Shown here one piece after another: positions 9,699 to 19,613 of a stretch of 64,000 bases of DNA. Numbering within the stretch: position 1 is the stretch's first letter; each line of letters opens with the position of its first letter. Origin of the DNA: CAWJAP01 sp963834365 (GTDB lineage: Bacteria; Acidobacteriota; Vicinamibacteria; Vicinamibacterales; Vicinamibacteraceae); contig CAWIBS010000033.1 of NCBI GenBank assembly GCA_963834365.1, positions 365,126 to 429,125 on the forward strand, in the 5' to 3' direction. Below the pieces are notes generated by a model. That model saw only the letters and a list, made by a program, of their open reading frames with translations. It ran no database searches and was not told where the DNA came from. The position numbers were made by a program, and so were the translations under genes.

Positions 9699-9801
9699 GG
9701 GCTACGGGCTACGGACTACGGCTGCGCGGCCTGGCAAGCAGGCCGTACCGTGCCGTGCCCGTAGCCGGTCCTCGCAGCCGGTAGCCTGTAGCCCGTAGTC
9801 C
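9699..9801. repeat. Small element with inverted heptamer arrays at both ends
   Basis: The left end (9699-9726) is GGGCTAC, GGGCTAC, GGACTAC and GGCTGCG. The right end (9774-9801) is GCAGCCG, GTAGCCT, GTAGCCC and GTAGTCC, which is the reverse complement of the same series. The centre holds a further inverted pair, GCGGCCTGGC and GCAGGCCGTACC. A decayed GGCGGGGCT-type palindrome follows at about 9804. The whole behaves like a small palindromic unit between the two minus-strand genes. Confidence 0.75.
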
Positions 9802-9855
9802 CGCAGGAGGGCGGGGCTGTCAGTCCCGCCAATCAGGACGCTAGGCGTCGTGTCT

Positions 9856-12800
9856 TCAGAACTCGTACCGCACGCCCAGCTGAACCTGCCGCGGCTGGTT
9901 GGCGAGCCCAGTGATCAGGCCGAAGTTCGCGCTCGTGATCGTCGAATCGGGCGCTCCCCAGATCTTGCGATCGAACAGGTTGAACACCTCGAGCCGGAAC
10001 TCCAGGCGCGTCCTGGCGATCCCGAACGTGCGCGCCAGCGAGATGTTCTCGTTGAGGAACCAGGGCCCGCGCTCGTTCGGATTGCGCGTCGTCGCATTGC
10101 CGAACTCGGTTCGCAGCGCTCCGCCTTTGAAGCCCTGGAGCTGATCGACCGAGTCCACCACCGCGCGCGGGAACGCGTTCCGGTCCCACCACCGGTCCAC
10201 GAGCGGATCGAAGCTGTCGCCCTGCGTCGGCCGCGCGCCACCCGTTGTAGTCGAGCACCGTGATGCGGTTGTCGCCGGCGAAGAGCGGCAGGCCGTAGCC
10301 CGGGAAGACCGTCAGCGGGTAGCCCGAGGCATACGAGTGCACGCCGGCGATCCGCCAGCCGCCGAGGATCATCGACATCACGCCGTCCTTGAGATACGGC
10401 TTGTCGGGGCCGAACGGCAGCTCGTAGCTGTAGTTCAACTTGATCGCGTGCGTCTGGTCGAAGGCCGAGAGGCCCTTCTCGGCGTCGCGGTTGAAGTGGT
10501 TCATCGCCCGGCCGTCGCCGGCGTTGGCGCGATCCGACCGGAGCGAGAACGTCTTCGAGAACACGTACGAGCTGAGGAACGTCAGGCCTGATTCGTACCG
10601 CTTCTCGCCCCTCAGCACGAAGGCGTGATAGCTGGACCGGCCGCTGCGATCGCCGCCGTCGGCGCCGGTGTTGATGTTCAGGTACTGCGGGTAGGGACGC
10701 AGCGCCTGGGCCACCGACTGCGAGCCGGGGAAGCTGGCATAGGGATACGGAATGTTGGCCTGCCGCGCCACCGTCGAGTCCATCCGCGAGTTCATCAGCG
10801 TGATCGCACGCGGGCCCCCCGTACTGCTGGACGAACCCCTGGAAGATCGCCGGGTCGACCTGGTTCAGGCTGAGGAGGTTCGTGGTCAGATGACGGCCCA
10901 GCTGCGCGTTGTACCCGGCTTCGACGACGAAGCGGCCCGGGAGCTGGCGCTGCATGTTGAGCGTCCAGGTGTAGTACTCGGGAAGCCGGCCCGAGTCGTA
11001 CGGCTGCCAGTAGGGAATGTCGCTGCCGTTGAGCGTGTTCGGGACGAGGAACGGCGGCGCGGGCCAGGCCGGCCAGCCCTGATCCCAGTTGAACGCGGAG
11101 CTGGCGGGCGCGCCCGGCGTCTGCACGTTGTAGCCGCCGATGAAGCCGTTCCAGTGCGAGCTGCCGCCGGTGTTCTTCACCGATCCGAAGGTGCGCGCGG
11201 CGCTCAGCCGGACGAACCGTGTTGTCGTCCACGCTGTAGACGGCGCCGACCCGCGGGCTGAGGCCCCACGGCCACGCCTCGTACATCGTGTCCTTGCCGG
11301 TGCGGCCCTCGCCCTCGCCCGCGAACTCGGAGGCGCCGAGTCGGCCGTTGGCCGCCGGATTCGGCAGGTCGGGGTTGAAGTTCGAGTAGCCGTCCGGATA
11401 GTAGCCCTCGAAGGTCGGCGGCGTGTACTCGTAGCGGAGGCCGTAGTTGACCGTCAGCTTGTTGCTCGACGCGCCAGTCGTCCTGCGCGTAGCCCGAGTA
11501 GTAGCGCCAGCGGTCGGAGACGTAGCGGTTCGTGGTGATGTCCGACGAGCCGACCTCGCCGAGCAGGAAGGTCGCGAAGGCGTTGCCCGTCGCGCCGGAC
11601 GTGTCGAGCGTGCCATTGGGCAGGAAGCCGGCCGTCGAGCCCCGGTTGAAGTTGTAGGCGCCGGCGGCAGTGTGCCAGCCGTAGCCGTCGTAGTGATCCT
11701 GCTGGAAGATGAACCCGAACTTCCAGGTGTGATTCGTCTTCACCCACGTGAGGTCGTCGGTGATCGCCCACAGGTAGTTGCCCGAGCCGCCGAACTCGGC
11801 GCGTCCCCAGTTCAGGTAGTCGTTCGAGAAGTTGATGCCCGGAAACAGCTTGTCGGGCCCGGGGACGTTCTGCAGGCCGATTGCGCGTGCCCCAGCCCTG
11901 GTCGCGGTTGTAGGACGCGCGCAACTGGAACCAGTCGTTGTGGCCGAAGCTGACGCGGTTGAGCAGGTTCGGCGAGATCACCCTGTCCCAGTTGAAGCGA
12001 TACACCCGGGTATTCGAGTCCTCGTCGCGGAAGTTGTTGAGCGGCACCGGGCAGCCCGCCGCCCGGTCCGTCGGCCGGCGGAAGCACGAGCACCTCACCC
12101 CAGTGGAACAGGAAGCCGAGGCGGTCCTTGCTCGACAGGTTGTGATCGAGCTTGATGCTGAACTTGTTCCACGGGTTCGTGTAGATCTGATCGCCCGACG
12201 TGTAAGTGAAGTTGTTGCGCACGCCCGGGCGATCCGGCCGCATCGTCGCCAGGTCGATGACCTCCCGTGAGACCTGGCTGAACCGGCTCAACGGGATCTG
12301 GTTGTTGGGAAACGGATCGCGCGTGAAGCCGCCGCTCGGGTTCACCCGCGTCGTCGCAGGATCGTAGATCGGGATCAGGTTCCCGTTCGCGTCGCGCCAG
12401 TTCGAGAAGTCGCCGTTGTACATCTCCGCGGTCGGAATCGTCACGACGGACGGCGCCGCGGAGCTCTTGTTGCGATACGCCTCGTAGGACGCGAAGAAGA
12501 ACGTCCTGTCCTTGCCGTTGTAGAGGCCCGGCACCTTCACGGGTCCGCCGAACACGCCGCCGAAGTCGTGCTGCTCGAGCGGCGGCTTCTCGCGGCCGGC
12601 CGCCTTGGTGAAGTAGTTGATCGTGTCGAGACTGTCGTGGCGGAAGAACTCGAAGACCTTGCCGCGATAGGTGTTGCCGCCCGGAGCGGGAGACGAAGCT
12701 CACCGCGCCGCCGCCGGCATGGCCGAACTCTGCCTTGAAGCCGTTGGTGTCCACCGCGAACTCGGTGATCGCCTCGACCGACGGCGAGTTGAGCGTCGTC

Positions 12801-13438
12801 CACAGCCGCTGCTCGAAGGGAGCGCCGGGCGTGGCCGACACGCCGTCCACCGACAGGTCCCAGCCGCCTTCCTGGCCGCCGCCGATGACGATGTTCCCCC
12901 GGCTGAGGTCACCGCTGTTGCCGGACTTCGCTTCGGGCGCGATCAGACTGAGGTCGAGCGGCGATTGCAACTGCCCGCCGACGACGAGCGGCAGGTCCTG
13001 GATGAACTTGCTGCTGATCGCCGTCGTCACCTTGACGCTGTCGGTTTGAATCTGCTTGCTCTCCGCCGACACCGTCACCGCGTCCTGCAGCCCGCCGAGG
13101 GCGAGCGTCCCGTCCACGCGCACGCTGCCGCCCGCCGTCACCTCGATGTTCTCGAGCGTCGTCGTCTGGAAGCCGGAGGCCGTGATGATCACGACATAGG
13201 CGCCGACGTTCAACTGCGGAATGGCGTAGGTGCCCTGCGGCGACGTCGTGACGACACGCTCGAAGTTGGTCGCGACGTGGAGCGCCTTGACCGACGCGCC
13301 GGCGACGACGCCGCCGGACGTATCGACGACCGTTCCCGTGATGGTGCCGCGATCGCCCTGGGCCAGGGCAGCCCCAGGCGCGCCCACGACGATGGCCAGG
13401 GTCGCAATCGCAAGAATCCGCTGAAGCCGGCAACGCAT
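9856..13438 (-). CDS. TonB-dependent receptor with carboxypeptidase-regulatory domain (about seven frameshifts)
   Basis: An outer-membrane receptor of the Oar-like type common in acidobacteria, about 1190 residues when frames are joined. The ATG at 13438 follows GGAGG by 8 bases. A signal peptide ends at AALAQGD. The regulatory-like domain (GTITGTVVDTSGGVVAGASV) covers residues about 27-115, then comes the plug (QDLPLVVGGQL, WDLSVDGVSATPG, VEAITEFAVDTNGFKAEFGH) and a long barrel ending in VQLGVRYEF. The frame changes near 12686, 12060, 11888, 11470, 11213, 10815 and 10240, each by single bases. It is transcribed away from the DUF1501 gene. Its ligand is unknown. Carbohydrate or oligomer uptake is a family-level guess. 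Confidence 0.85.
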
Positions 13439-13505
13439 AGCTCGCCCCTCCACGTCCGAAAATCCCGACCGCTCGGCGGTCGCGGTTGTGCTGGTGTTCG
13501 CGCTG

Positions 13506-13534
13506 ATCCTCGGACAGAAGTGGTCGGGTGTCAA
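13506..13534 (-). promoter_or_regulatory. Predicted sigma70-type promoter for the TonB receptor
   Basis: On the minus strand TTGACA (13529-13534) is separated by 17 bases from GAGGAT (13506-13511). The -35 box is perfect and the -10 box is weak. It would give a leader of about 60 bases before the ATG at 13438. Confidence 0.45.
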
Positions 13535-13704
13535 GCCGAGAGCTGAAACGGACTGGTCAAACCACTCCACTTTTGCGAGGGACGCCAGTTTCGGCGGCTC
13601 GACCCTTTTGGCCGATTCTCTTCATTATTTGGTCGAGATTTCCGTGACCACCCTCGGGGGCGTGGCTAAACCTGTGCGCCCCGATCGCCCAGTGGTCTCT
13701 TACC

Positions 13705-13733
13705 TTGACCACTCTCGGGACCGTTCCTATACT
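13705..13733 (+). promoter_or_regulatory. Predicted sigma70-type promoter for the first DUF1501 gene
   Basis: TTGACC (13705-13710), a 17-base spacer and TATACT (13728-13733) form a near-consensus promoter, with the start codon 87 bases further on and CAGGAG at 13807. The 381-base gap 13439-13819 otherwise holds only an AT-richer stretch (about 13605-13640) and the divergent receptor promoter. Confidence 0.6.
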
Positions 13734-13819
13734 CGCTTGATAACACGACACGCCCCGCGACCGGGCGGTGCGGGCGCAGTCCGCGCGGCCGGTTACGGCC
13801 TGCCGTCAGGAGCCCGCCC

Positions 13820-15193
13820 ATGATTCAACTCGACGCTCAGCGATCGGTGCATTTCTGCGATGGCCTGAAGCGCCGCGACTTCCTGCACGCGGGCGCGCTG
13901 GGGTTTCTGGGACTGTCGCTCGGCGATCTGTTCGCGCTGCAGGCGGCGGGGCTGACGAAGGCGACGACCGACAAGAACTGCATCATGCTGTTCCTGGTCG
14001 GCGCGCCGAGCCAGCTCGACACCTGGGACATGAAGCCCAATGCCCCCGCCGAGGTCCGGGGACCCTACAAACCGATCCCGACCAACGCCGACGGCATCCA
14101 GATCAGCGAGATCTTTCCGCGCATGGCGAAGCACGCGGACAAGTTCGCGCTGCTGCGGTCGGTCTATTACAGCGGCGTCGCGGTCCACGATGCCGGTCAC
14201 CAGGTGATGCAGACCGGGCGGCTCTTCCAGGCCGGCATCGAGACGCCGCACGTCGGATCGGTGCTCGGGTTCCTGCGCGGACCGAAGGGCGACGTCCCGC
14301 CGCACGTCATGCTGCCGCGCCCGATCGGCAACACCGGCGGCAACATGCCGCACGGGCAGACCGCCGGCTTCCTCGGCAAGCTGCACGATCCGTTCGTGCT
14401 CAATGCGGACCCGTCCGATCCGGCCTTCCGCGTCCGCGACCTCCAGGCCCCCGACACCATCACCGCGATCCGAGCCGACGAGCGCCGCAACCTGCGCGCC
14501 ATGGTCGATGGCGCCGTCAAGAGCTTCGAAGCGAGCCCCGACGCGCGGCTGCTCGATCGCTCGTTCGATCAGGCCTACACGCTCGTCTCCTCGGCCAAGG
14601 CGCGCGACGCGTTCGACCTGACGAAGGAGCCCGACGCGGTCAAGGACCGCTACGGCCGCAATCGGTTCGGCCTGAGCTGCCTGCTGGCGCGGCGGCTGGT
14701 CGAGGCCGGCGTCCGCTTCGTCACGGTGAACATGTTCGAGACGGTCTTCAACGAGATCACGTGGGACATCCACGGATCGGCGCCGTTCAGCCCGATCGAG
14801 GCCTACCGCGATCTGCTGGGCCCGATGTTCGACAACGCCTACGCGTCGCTGCTCGAGGACCTGACGAGCCGCGGCCTGCTCGACGACACCATGGTCGTGG
14901 CGATGGGCGAGTTCGGCCGGACGCCGAAGATCAACCCGGCCGGCGGCCGCGATCACTGGCCGCAGTGCTGGACCATCTCGATGGCGGGCGGCGGGGTCAA
15001 GGGCGGGCAGGTCATCGGCGCGTCCGACGAGATCGGCGCGTATCCCAAGGATCGGCCGATCCCGGCCGGCGAGGTCGCCGCGACGATCATGCACGGCCTG
15101 GGGATCGACCTCGAGACCGAGCTCCCCGGCCCGGGCGGACGGCCGATGCGGGTGGTGGATCACGGCGCCGAACCGATTCTGGAGCTGTTCTGA
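13820..15193 (+). CDS. DUF1501 family protein, Tat-exported sulfatase-like
   Basis: A 457-residue protein of COG4102/DUF1501, which has an alkaline-phosphatase-superfamily fold and no proven reaction. A twin-arginine signal KRRDFLHAGALGFLGLSLGD lies at residues about 17-36. Family phrases are MLFLVGAPSQLDTWDMKP, LLRSVYYSGVAVHDAGH, FGLSCLLARRLVEAGVRFV, MGEFGRTPKINPAGGRDHW and a C-terminal GLGIDLETELPG. CAGGAG precedes the ATG by 7 bases. It opens a cluster in which a DUF1549/DUF1553 cytochrome protein, a WD40 cytochrome protein and a PPC-domain protein follow. That is the gene set usually found next to DUF1501 in planctomycetes and acidobacteria, so these proteins probably form one periplasmic complex. 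Confidence 0.85.
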   Translation: MIQLDAQRSVHFCDGLKRRDFLHAGALGFLGLSLGDLFALQAAGLTKATTDKNCIMLFLVGAPSQLDTWDMKPNAPAEVRGPYKPIPTNADGIQISEIFPRMAKHADKFALLRSVYYSGVAVHDAGHQVMQTGRLFQAGIETPHVGSVLGFLRGPKGDVPPHVMLPRPIGNTGGNMPHGQTAGFLGKLHDPFVLNADPSDPAFRVRDLQAPDTITAIRADERRNLRAMVDGAVKSFEASPDARLLDRSFDQAYTLVSSAKARDAFDLTKEPDAVKDRYGRNRFGLSCLLARRLVEAGVRFVTVNMFETVFNEITWDIHGSAPFSPIEAYRDLLGPMFDNAYASLLEDLTSRGLLDDTMVVAMGEFGRTPKINPAGGRDHWPQCWTISMAGGGVKGGQVIGASDEIGAYPKDRPIPAGEVAATIMHGLGIDLETELPGPGGRPMRVVDHGAEPILELF

Positions 15194-15195
15194 TC

Positions 15196-15237
15196 GGTCT
15201 TCGGTCTTCGGTCTTGCGGCTCGACGGGCTACGGGCT
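15196..15237. repeat. Heptamer arrays after the DUF1501 gene
   Basis: Three GGTCTTC/GGTCTTG units (15196-15216) start two bases after the stop codon. After seven bases, two ACGGGCT units (15224-15237) follow. Two array types thus sit end to end in a 100-base gap inside the cluster. Confidence 0.75.
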
Positions 15238-15293
15238 ACACGGCTGCGGGCCGGGTCTTCGGCGGGATTGGTTCTTCGTGAAAGCGCTCGACA

Positions 15294-17594
15294 ATGACTG
15301 ACACTCGCCACTTGCCGTCCGCCATCGCCGCCTTGCTCGCCACGTGCCTGGCCGTGGCTGTCGGCGTGCGAATCGACGCTCGTGAGGACCCAGGACCGAA
15401 GACTGAAGACCGGAGACCGACGATCGCGACGGCGCGGAACGTGTCGGGTGCGGGCGTGCCAACCATTGTCGATGTCTCGACGGGCTCGTCGTTCCGCAAT
15501 CACGTGATCCCGGTGCTGACCAAGGCCGGGTGCAACTCGGGCGCCTGCCATGGCGCGGCCGCGGGCAAGAACGGGTTCGGCCTGACGCTGCGCGGCTACG
15601 ATCCGGACGCGGACTACGATGCGCTCACGCGGCAGGCGGCCGGGCGGCGCGTGAATGCGCTGGCACCGGCGCGCAGCCTGCTCCTGCTCAAGCCGACCGA
15701 GGCGGTGCCGCATCTCGGCGGCAAGCGATTCGAGCCCGCCTCGCCGGAATACCAGGTGCTCGCCCGCTGGATCGCGGCCGGCATGCCGGCGCCGGCGGCG
15801 TCCGATCCACGTCTGGTGCGCCTGGAGGTCACCCCGGCGCAGCAGACGCTCGAGGTGGGGGCGCGCGCGCAATTGCAGGTGGTCGCGCACTACAGCGACG
15901 GCCACGCCGAGGACGTCACCCGCTGGTCGCGGTTCTCGACCGCCGACGAGAACGTCGCCGTGATCGACGAGCACGGCGCGCTGCAGGTCAAGGGACCGGG
16001 CGAGACGGCCCTGGCCGTCGGGTTCCTCACCGGCGTCGGGTCCGTGCGCGTCACGTCGCCCTTCGCCCACCGCGTCCCCGACGCGGCGTACGCCGAGTCG
16101 CCGCGCGCCAACTTCATCGACGAGCTCGCGCTGAAGAAGCTGCGGGCGCTCAATCTGGCGCCCTCGGGGCGGAGCGACGACCGGACGTTCATCCGCCGCG
16201 CATACCTCGACGCGGCGGGCATCCTGCCGACGCCGGAAGAAGTCGCCGCCTTCGTGGCCGACACCAGCGAGACCAAGCGGGCGCGGCTGGTGGACGACCT
16301 GCTGGCGCGGTCCGAGTTCGTGGACTACTGGGCCTACAAGTGGTCGGATGTCCTGCTCGTGTCGAGCCGGAAGCTCGGGGCCAACAACGTCAAGGCCTTC
16401 TACGGCTGGGTGCGCGAGTCGGTCGCGGCCAACAAGCCCTGGGACGTCTTCGTGCGCGAGCTCACGACGGCCACCGGTCGCAGCACCGAGCACGGCGCGG
16501 TCAACTACTTCCTGATTCACCGCAACCAGATCGATCTCACGGAGAACTACACGCAGGCGTTCCTCGGCCTGACGCTGACCTGCGCGCGCTGCCACAACCA
16601 TCCGATGGAGAAGTGGACCCAGCGCGACTACTACGCGTTCTCGAATCTCTTCTCCCGCGTCTCGATCAAGGACGATGGCGGGGCGAAGCCCGACTCGATG
16701 CTGGTCGTCTCCACTGCCAGCGGGCGAGATCCGGCACCCGCGCACCGGCGAGGTGCTGCCGCCGACGCCGCTCGACGGCGTGCCGATGTCCGCGGGCAGC
16801 TCGCGAGGACCGCCGGGCCTATCTGGCGGCCTGGCTCACCTCGCCGTCGAACACGCTGTTCGCCCGCACGGTCGTCAATCGCGTCTGGGCCAACTTCTTC
16901 GGCCGCGGCCTGGTGCACCCGGCCGACGATCTCCGGGCCACCAACCCGGCCTCGAACGAGGAGCTGTTCGCGGCGATCACGAAGGACTTCGTCGATCGCG
17001 GCTACGACGTGCGCGGGCTCGTCCGGACGATCATGCTCTCGGAGGCCTATCAGCGCGCGGCCGAGCCCAATGCCACCAACGGCGCCGACGATCGGTATCT
17101 GTCGCGGTACGTGCCGCGGCGGCTGCCGGCCGAAGTGATGCTCGACACGCTCTCCCAGGCGACGGGCGTGCCGGAAGCCTTCGCCGGCTATCCGCGCGGC
17201 ACGCGCGCGATGCAGCTGCCCGACACGCGGATCGAGTCTGTACTTCCTGACGGTCTTCGGCCGGCCGGAGCGCGAGATCACCTCGACCTCCGAACGCATG
17301 CAGGATCCGACGCTGACGCAGGCGCTGCATGCCATCAACGGCGAGACAATGAACGACAAGCTCGCCGCGAGCCAGGGGCTCGTCGCCACGCTCGCCGGAG
17401 CGGCCACGCCGAACGACGTCGTCGTCGAGCGGCTCTTCCAGACCGCGTTGAGCCGGCCGCCGACAGCGAGCGAGCGCGAGAAGATGAGCGCCGCCCTCGC
17501 GAGCGCCGGCCCGGCGCCCGAGAAGCGCCGCGCGGCCGTCGAGGACCTGGCATGGGCGGTGCTCACGTCGAAGGAGTTTGTCTTCAATCACTGA
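15294..17594 (+). CDS. Cytochrome-type DUF1549/DUF1553 protein with BIG2 domain (three frameshifts)
   Basis: A secreted protein of about 766 residues with domains in this order: signal peptide; a PSCyt-like haem segment with CNSGACHG near residue 80; a bacterial Ig-like (BIG2) domain near residues 178-260 (RLEVTPAQQTLEVGARAQLQV); DUF1549 (IDELALKKLRALNLAPSGRSD to DYWAYKWSDVLLVSS) with a second haem motif CARCHNHP; and DUF1553 (ASWLTSPSNTLFARTVVNRVW-like, AYQRAAEPN, EVMLDTLSQATGVPEAFAGY, LAWAVLTSKEFVFNH). Frames change near 16725, 16800 and 17236. Removing these leaves a normal family member, so I treat it as intact in life. It pairs with the upstream DUF1501 protein. Electron transfer or extracellular polymer processing has been proposed for the family but is not established. 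Confidence 0.8.
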
Positions 17595-17620
17595 CGCGCG
17601 CTCCGCCCGCGTCAGTGATT
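17586..17620. terminator. Hairpin spanning the stop codon of the DUF1549/1553 gene
   Basis: AATCACTGACGCG (17586-17598) and its exact complement (17608-17620) form a 13-bp stem with a 9-base loop. The TGA stop is inside the left arm. No U-tract follows. It could end transcription of the first cluster segment or protect the 3' end. Confidence 0.55.
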
Positions 17621-17621
17621 G

Positions 17622-17649
17622 GGACTACGGGCTACAGGCTACGGGCTAC
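17622..17649. repeat. Left heptamer array of the IVP cassette
   Basis: Four perfect 7-bp units with the pattern RGRCTAC. The array at 18162-18189 is its inverted copy (25 of 28 positions agree by my reading). Together they bracket the minus-strand four-helix-bundle gene. Confidence 0.75.
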
Positions 17650-17672
17650 GGGGCTTGTGACGGGCGGCCGGT

Positions 17673-18041
17673 TCAAGTTTCCTGGTCGTGTTCGAGGCTG
17701 GTCAGCAGATTCTGCAAGGATCGAATCACTCGACTGTAGCGGAGACTGCCGTCGCGGACGGCTGGTTCGCTGGTCGGATACAGGCGCTGCATCAGATCCA
17801 GAAGATATCTGGCCTCGGACGCAGACCCGAGCGAGATCTCGACGAATCGCAGGTACTCGCGAGTCGAGCGACGGGAGCAACCTTCGACCAGGTTCGTGAC
17901 AGTGGACACGGCCGCACGCCGGAGTTGGGCCTGGAGAGCGAACCGCTCTTCGGGAGGCAGGGTGCGAGTCATGCGATAGACGGGAGCAACGAGTTCGTCA
18001 GCGTCATGAAAGACCTTCAGTTTGCGCACGTCACGCGCCAT
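17673..18041 (-). CDS. Four-helix-bundle protein (23S rRNA intervening-sequence protein family)
   Basis: A 122-residue protein of TIGR02436, the family first seen in 23S rRNA intervening sequences and related to Avd of diversity-generating retroelements. AGGAGG lies 6 bases before the ATG at 18041. The family pattern is clear: LKVFHDADELVAPVYRMTRTL, then PPEERFALQAQLRRAAVSTV, NLVEGCSRRSTREYLRFVEI and SLGSASEARYLLDLMQRL. It stands alone, antisense to its neighbours, and is framed by inverted heptamer arrays at 17622-17649 and 18162-18189. No reverse transcriptase or rRNA is nearby. The molecular role of orphan members is unknown. RNA binding is inferred from the family. Confidence 0.85.
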   Translation of the reverse strand: MARDVRKLKVFHDADELVAPVYRMTRTLPPEERFALQAQLRRAAVSTVTNLVEGCSRRSTREYLRFVEISLGSASEARYLLDLMQRLYPTSEPAVRDGSLRYSRVIRSLQNLLTSLEHDQET

Positions 18042-18119
18042 CGGCAGCCTCCTATCGTGGTCGTCGTGCGACCACGCGTGAGCAAGCCGCGTTCCGAGTC
18101 TTCCTTGCGCCGTGCCGTG

Positions 18120-19613
18120 ATGTTCGCGTTGGCGCAACGCTGTGGGTGCTCCCGGTGGCCCGCAGCCCGTAGCCTGAAGCCCGTAGCCCGGCTCTCGATC
18201 GCGCTGGTGCTGTGGGCAGCGCCTGCTGTCGCCCTCGGACAGGCCGCCCCCGCGGCTACGCCCGCCCCCGATTTCGCGCGCGACGTCCTGCCCGTCTTCG
18301 AAGCCAACTGCCTCCGCTGTCACAGCGCCGCGGCGCAGAAGGGCAACCTCGTGCTCGATACGCACGAGGACGTCCTGCTCGGCGGACGGCATGGACAGGC
18401 AATCGTCGCGGGGGACAGCGACAAGAGTCCGCTCGTCGGCATGATGGAGGGACGCGTCGAGCCGCGGATGCCGCCAAAGAGCGAGATGAGGCCGGACGAG
18501 ATTGCCATCGTGCGCGCATGGATTGACGCGGGCGCGAAGGACTCGCCTTCTGCGCCGCTCACGCTCGACGCCAGGCTGCCGGCCATCGCGGCTCGCGAGT
18601 CGCAGCTGCCGCCGGTGAACAGCCTCGCGTTCGATCCGAAACGGCTGGAGCTCGTCGTCCCGGGCTACCGTGAGGTGCGGCGGATACCCGTGGCGCCCCG
18701 GGGCGCGGCCGCGTCCGGCGTCGCGGCATCGCGCGCCCCGCGTCCGCCCGCGAGCCTGCCCGGCGCGATCGATCTGGTGCGCAGCGTGGCCGTGAGCCCC
18801 GACGGGTGGTGGATCGCCGGTGCGGGCGGCATCCCGGGGGCCATCGGCGAAGTGCTCGTGTGGGACGCCGAATCCGGGAAGCTCGCGCACACGCTCAAGG
18901 GACACCGCGACTACGTCTACGACGTGGAGTTCAGCCACCGCAGCACCCGCGTCGCCACGGTGAGCTACGACCGCTCCGTGCGGATCTGGGATCTCGACAC
19001 CGGCCGGGCGCTCCGCGTGCTGCGCGAGCACACCGAGGCGGTGTACGCCGTGGCGTTCAGCCCGGACGATCGGTGGGTCGCCTCCGGGTCCGGGGATCGC
19101 TCGGTGAAGATCTGGGACGTCCGCTCGGGCCGCCGCCTCTACACGCTGACCGACGCGACCGAGCCGGTCTCGACCGTGGCCTTCCACCCGAGCGCCGCAC
19201 GCGTGACGGCCGCCGGCGCCGACAAGACGATTCGCACGTGGACCCTGACGGCCCAGGGCGGCACGCAGGTGGCCGCCATCCTCGGCCACAACGCCCCCAT
19301 CCTCTCGGTGAGCTACTCGGCGGACGGCTCGCGCCTCGCGTCCGCCGCCAGCGACGGCGTCGTCAAGATCTGGAACACCACGACCTGGCGCGAAGTCCGC
19401 ACGCTCGAGCGACAGCCCGATTGGGCGCAGGCGCTGGCCTGGAGCCCCGACGGCCGGACGCTCGCGATCGGGCGGTTCGACGGCTCGGTCGCGCTCTACG
19501 ACACCGGCACCGGCCGGCGCACGAGCGACGTCGTGCGGCGCGCCGCCAGGCCGGCAGGGTCGAACGCGCGTCAATCAGGAACGGGCGAGCCGCCCGTCGC
19601 GGCACTGAAATGA
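18120..19613 (+). CDS. Cytochrome c domain plus WD40 propeller protein
   Basis: A 497-residue secreted protein. I choose the ATG at 18120, which puts a signal peptide (VARLSIALVLWAAPAVALGQ) near residues 22-42. The codons just before it are made of the right-hand heptamer array (18162-18189), so the N-terminus may have been altered by that repeat. A planctomycete-type cytochrome domain (PSCyt1) follows with NCLRCHSA and EPRMPPKSEMRPDEIAIVRAW. From residue about 200 there are at least five WD40 blades (DRSVRIWDLDTG, DRSVKIWDVRSG, DKTIRTWTL, DGVVKIWNTTTW). Its TGA overlaps the ATG of the next gene (ATGA at 19610), which indicates translational coupling. It is a likely subunit of the DUF1501/DUF1549 assembly. 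Confidence 0.85.
   Translation: MFALAQRCGCSRWPAARSLKPVARLSIALVLWAAPAVALGQAAPAATPAPDFARDVLPVFEANCLRCHSAAAQKGNLVLDTHEDVLLGGRHGQAIVAGDSDKSPLVGMMEGRVEPRMPPKSEMRPDEIAIVRAWIDAGAKDSPSAPLTLDARLPAIAARESQLPPVNSLAFDPKRLELVVPGYREVRRIPVAPRGAAASGVAASRAPRPPASLPGAIDLVRSVAVSPDGWWIAGAGGIPGAIGEVLVWDAESGKLAHTLKGHRDYVYDVEFSHRSTRVATVSYDRSVRIWDLDTGRALRVLREHTEAVYAVAFSPDDRWVASGSGDRSVKIWDVRSGRRLYTLTDATEPVSTVAFHPSAARVTAAGADKTIRTWTLTAQGGTQVAAILGHNAPILSVSYSADGSRLASAASDGVVKIWNTTTWREVRTLERQPDWAQALAWSPDGRTLAIGRFDGSVALYDTGTGRRTSDVVRRAARPAGSNARQSGTGEPPVAALK
18162..18189. repeat. Right heptamer array of the IVP cassette
   Basis: Four 7-bp units (GCAGCCC, GTAGCCT, GAAGCCC, GTAGCCC), inverted relative to the array at 17622-17649. 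It falls inside the reading frame of the WD40 protein and encodes part of its N-terminal leader. Confidence 0.75.

Noticed and set aside
17586..17620. A canonical intrinsic terminator after the DUF1549/1553 gene.
   Set aside because: The hairpin is perfect but has no U-tract, so it is kept only as a moderate-confidence terminator-like structure.
17673..18041. A diversity-generating retroelement, because the protein family is related to Avd.
   Set aside because: No reverse transcriptase, template repeat or variable repeat is visible nearby.
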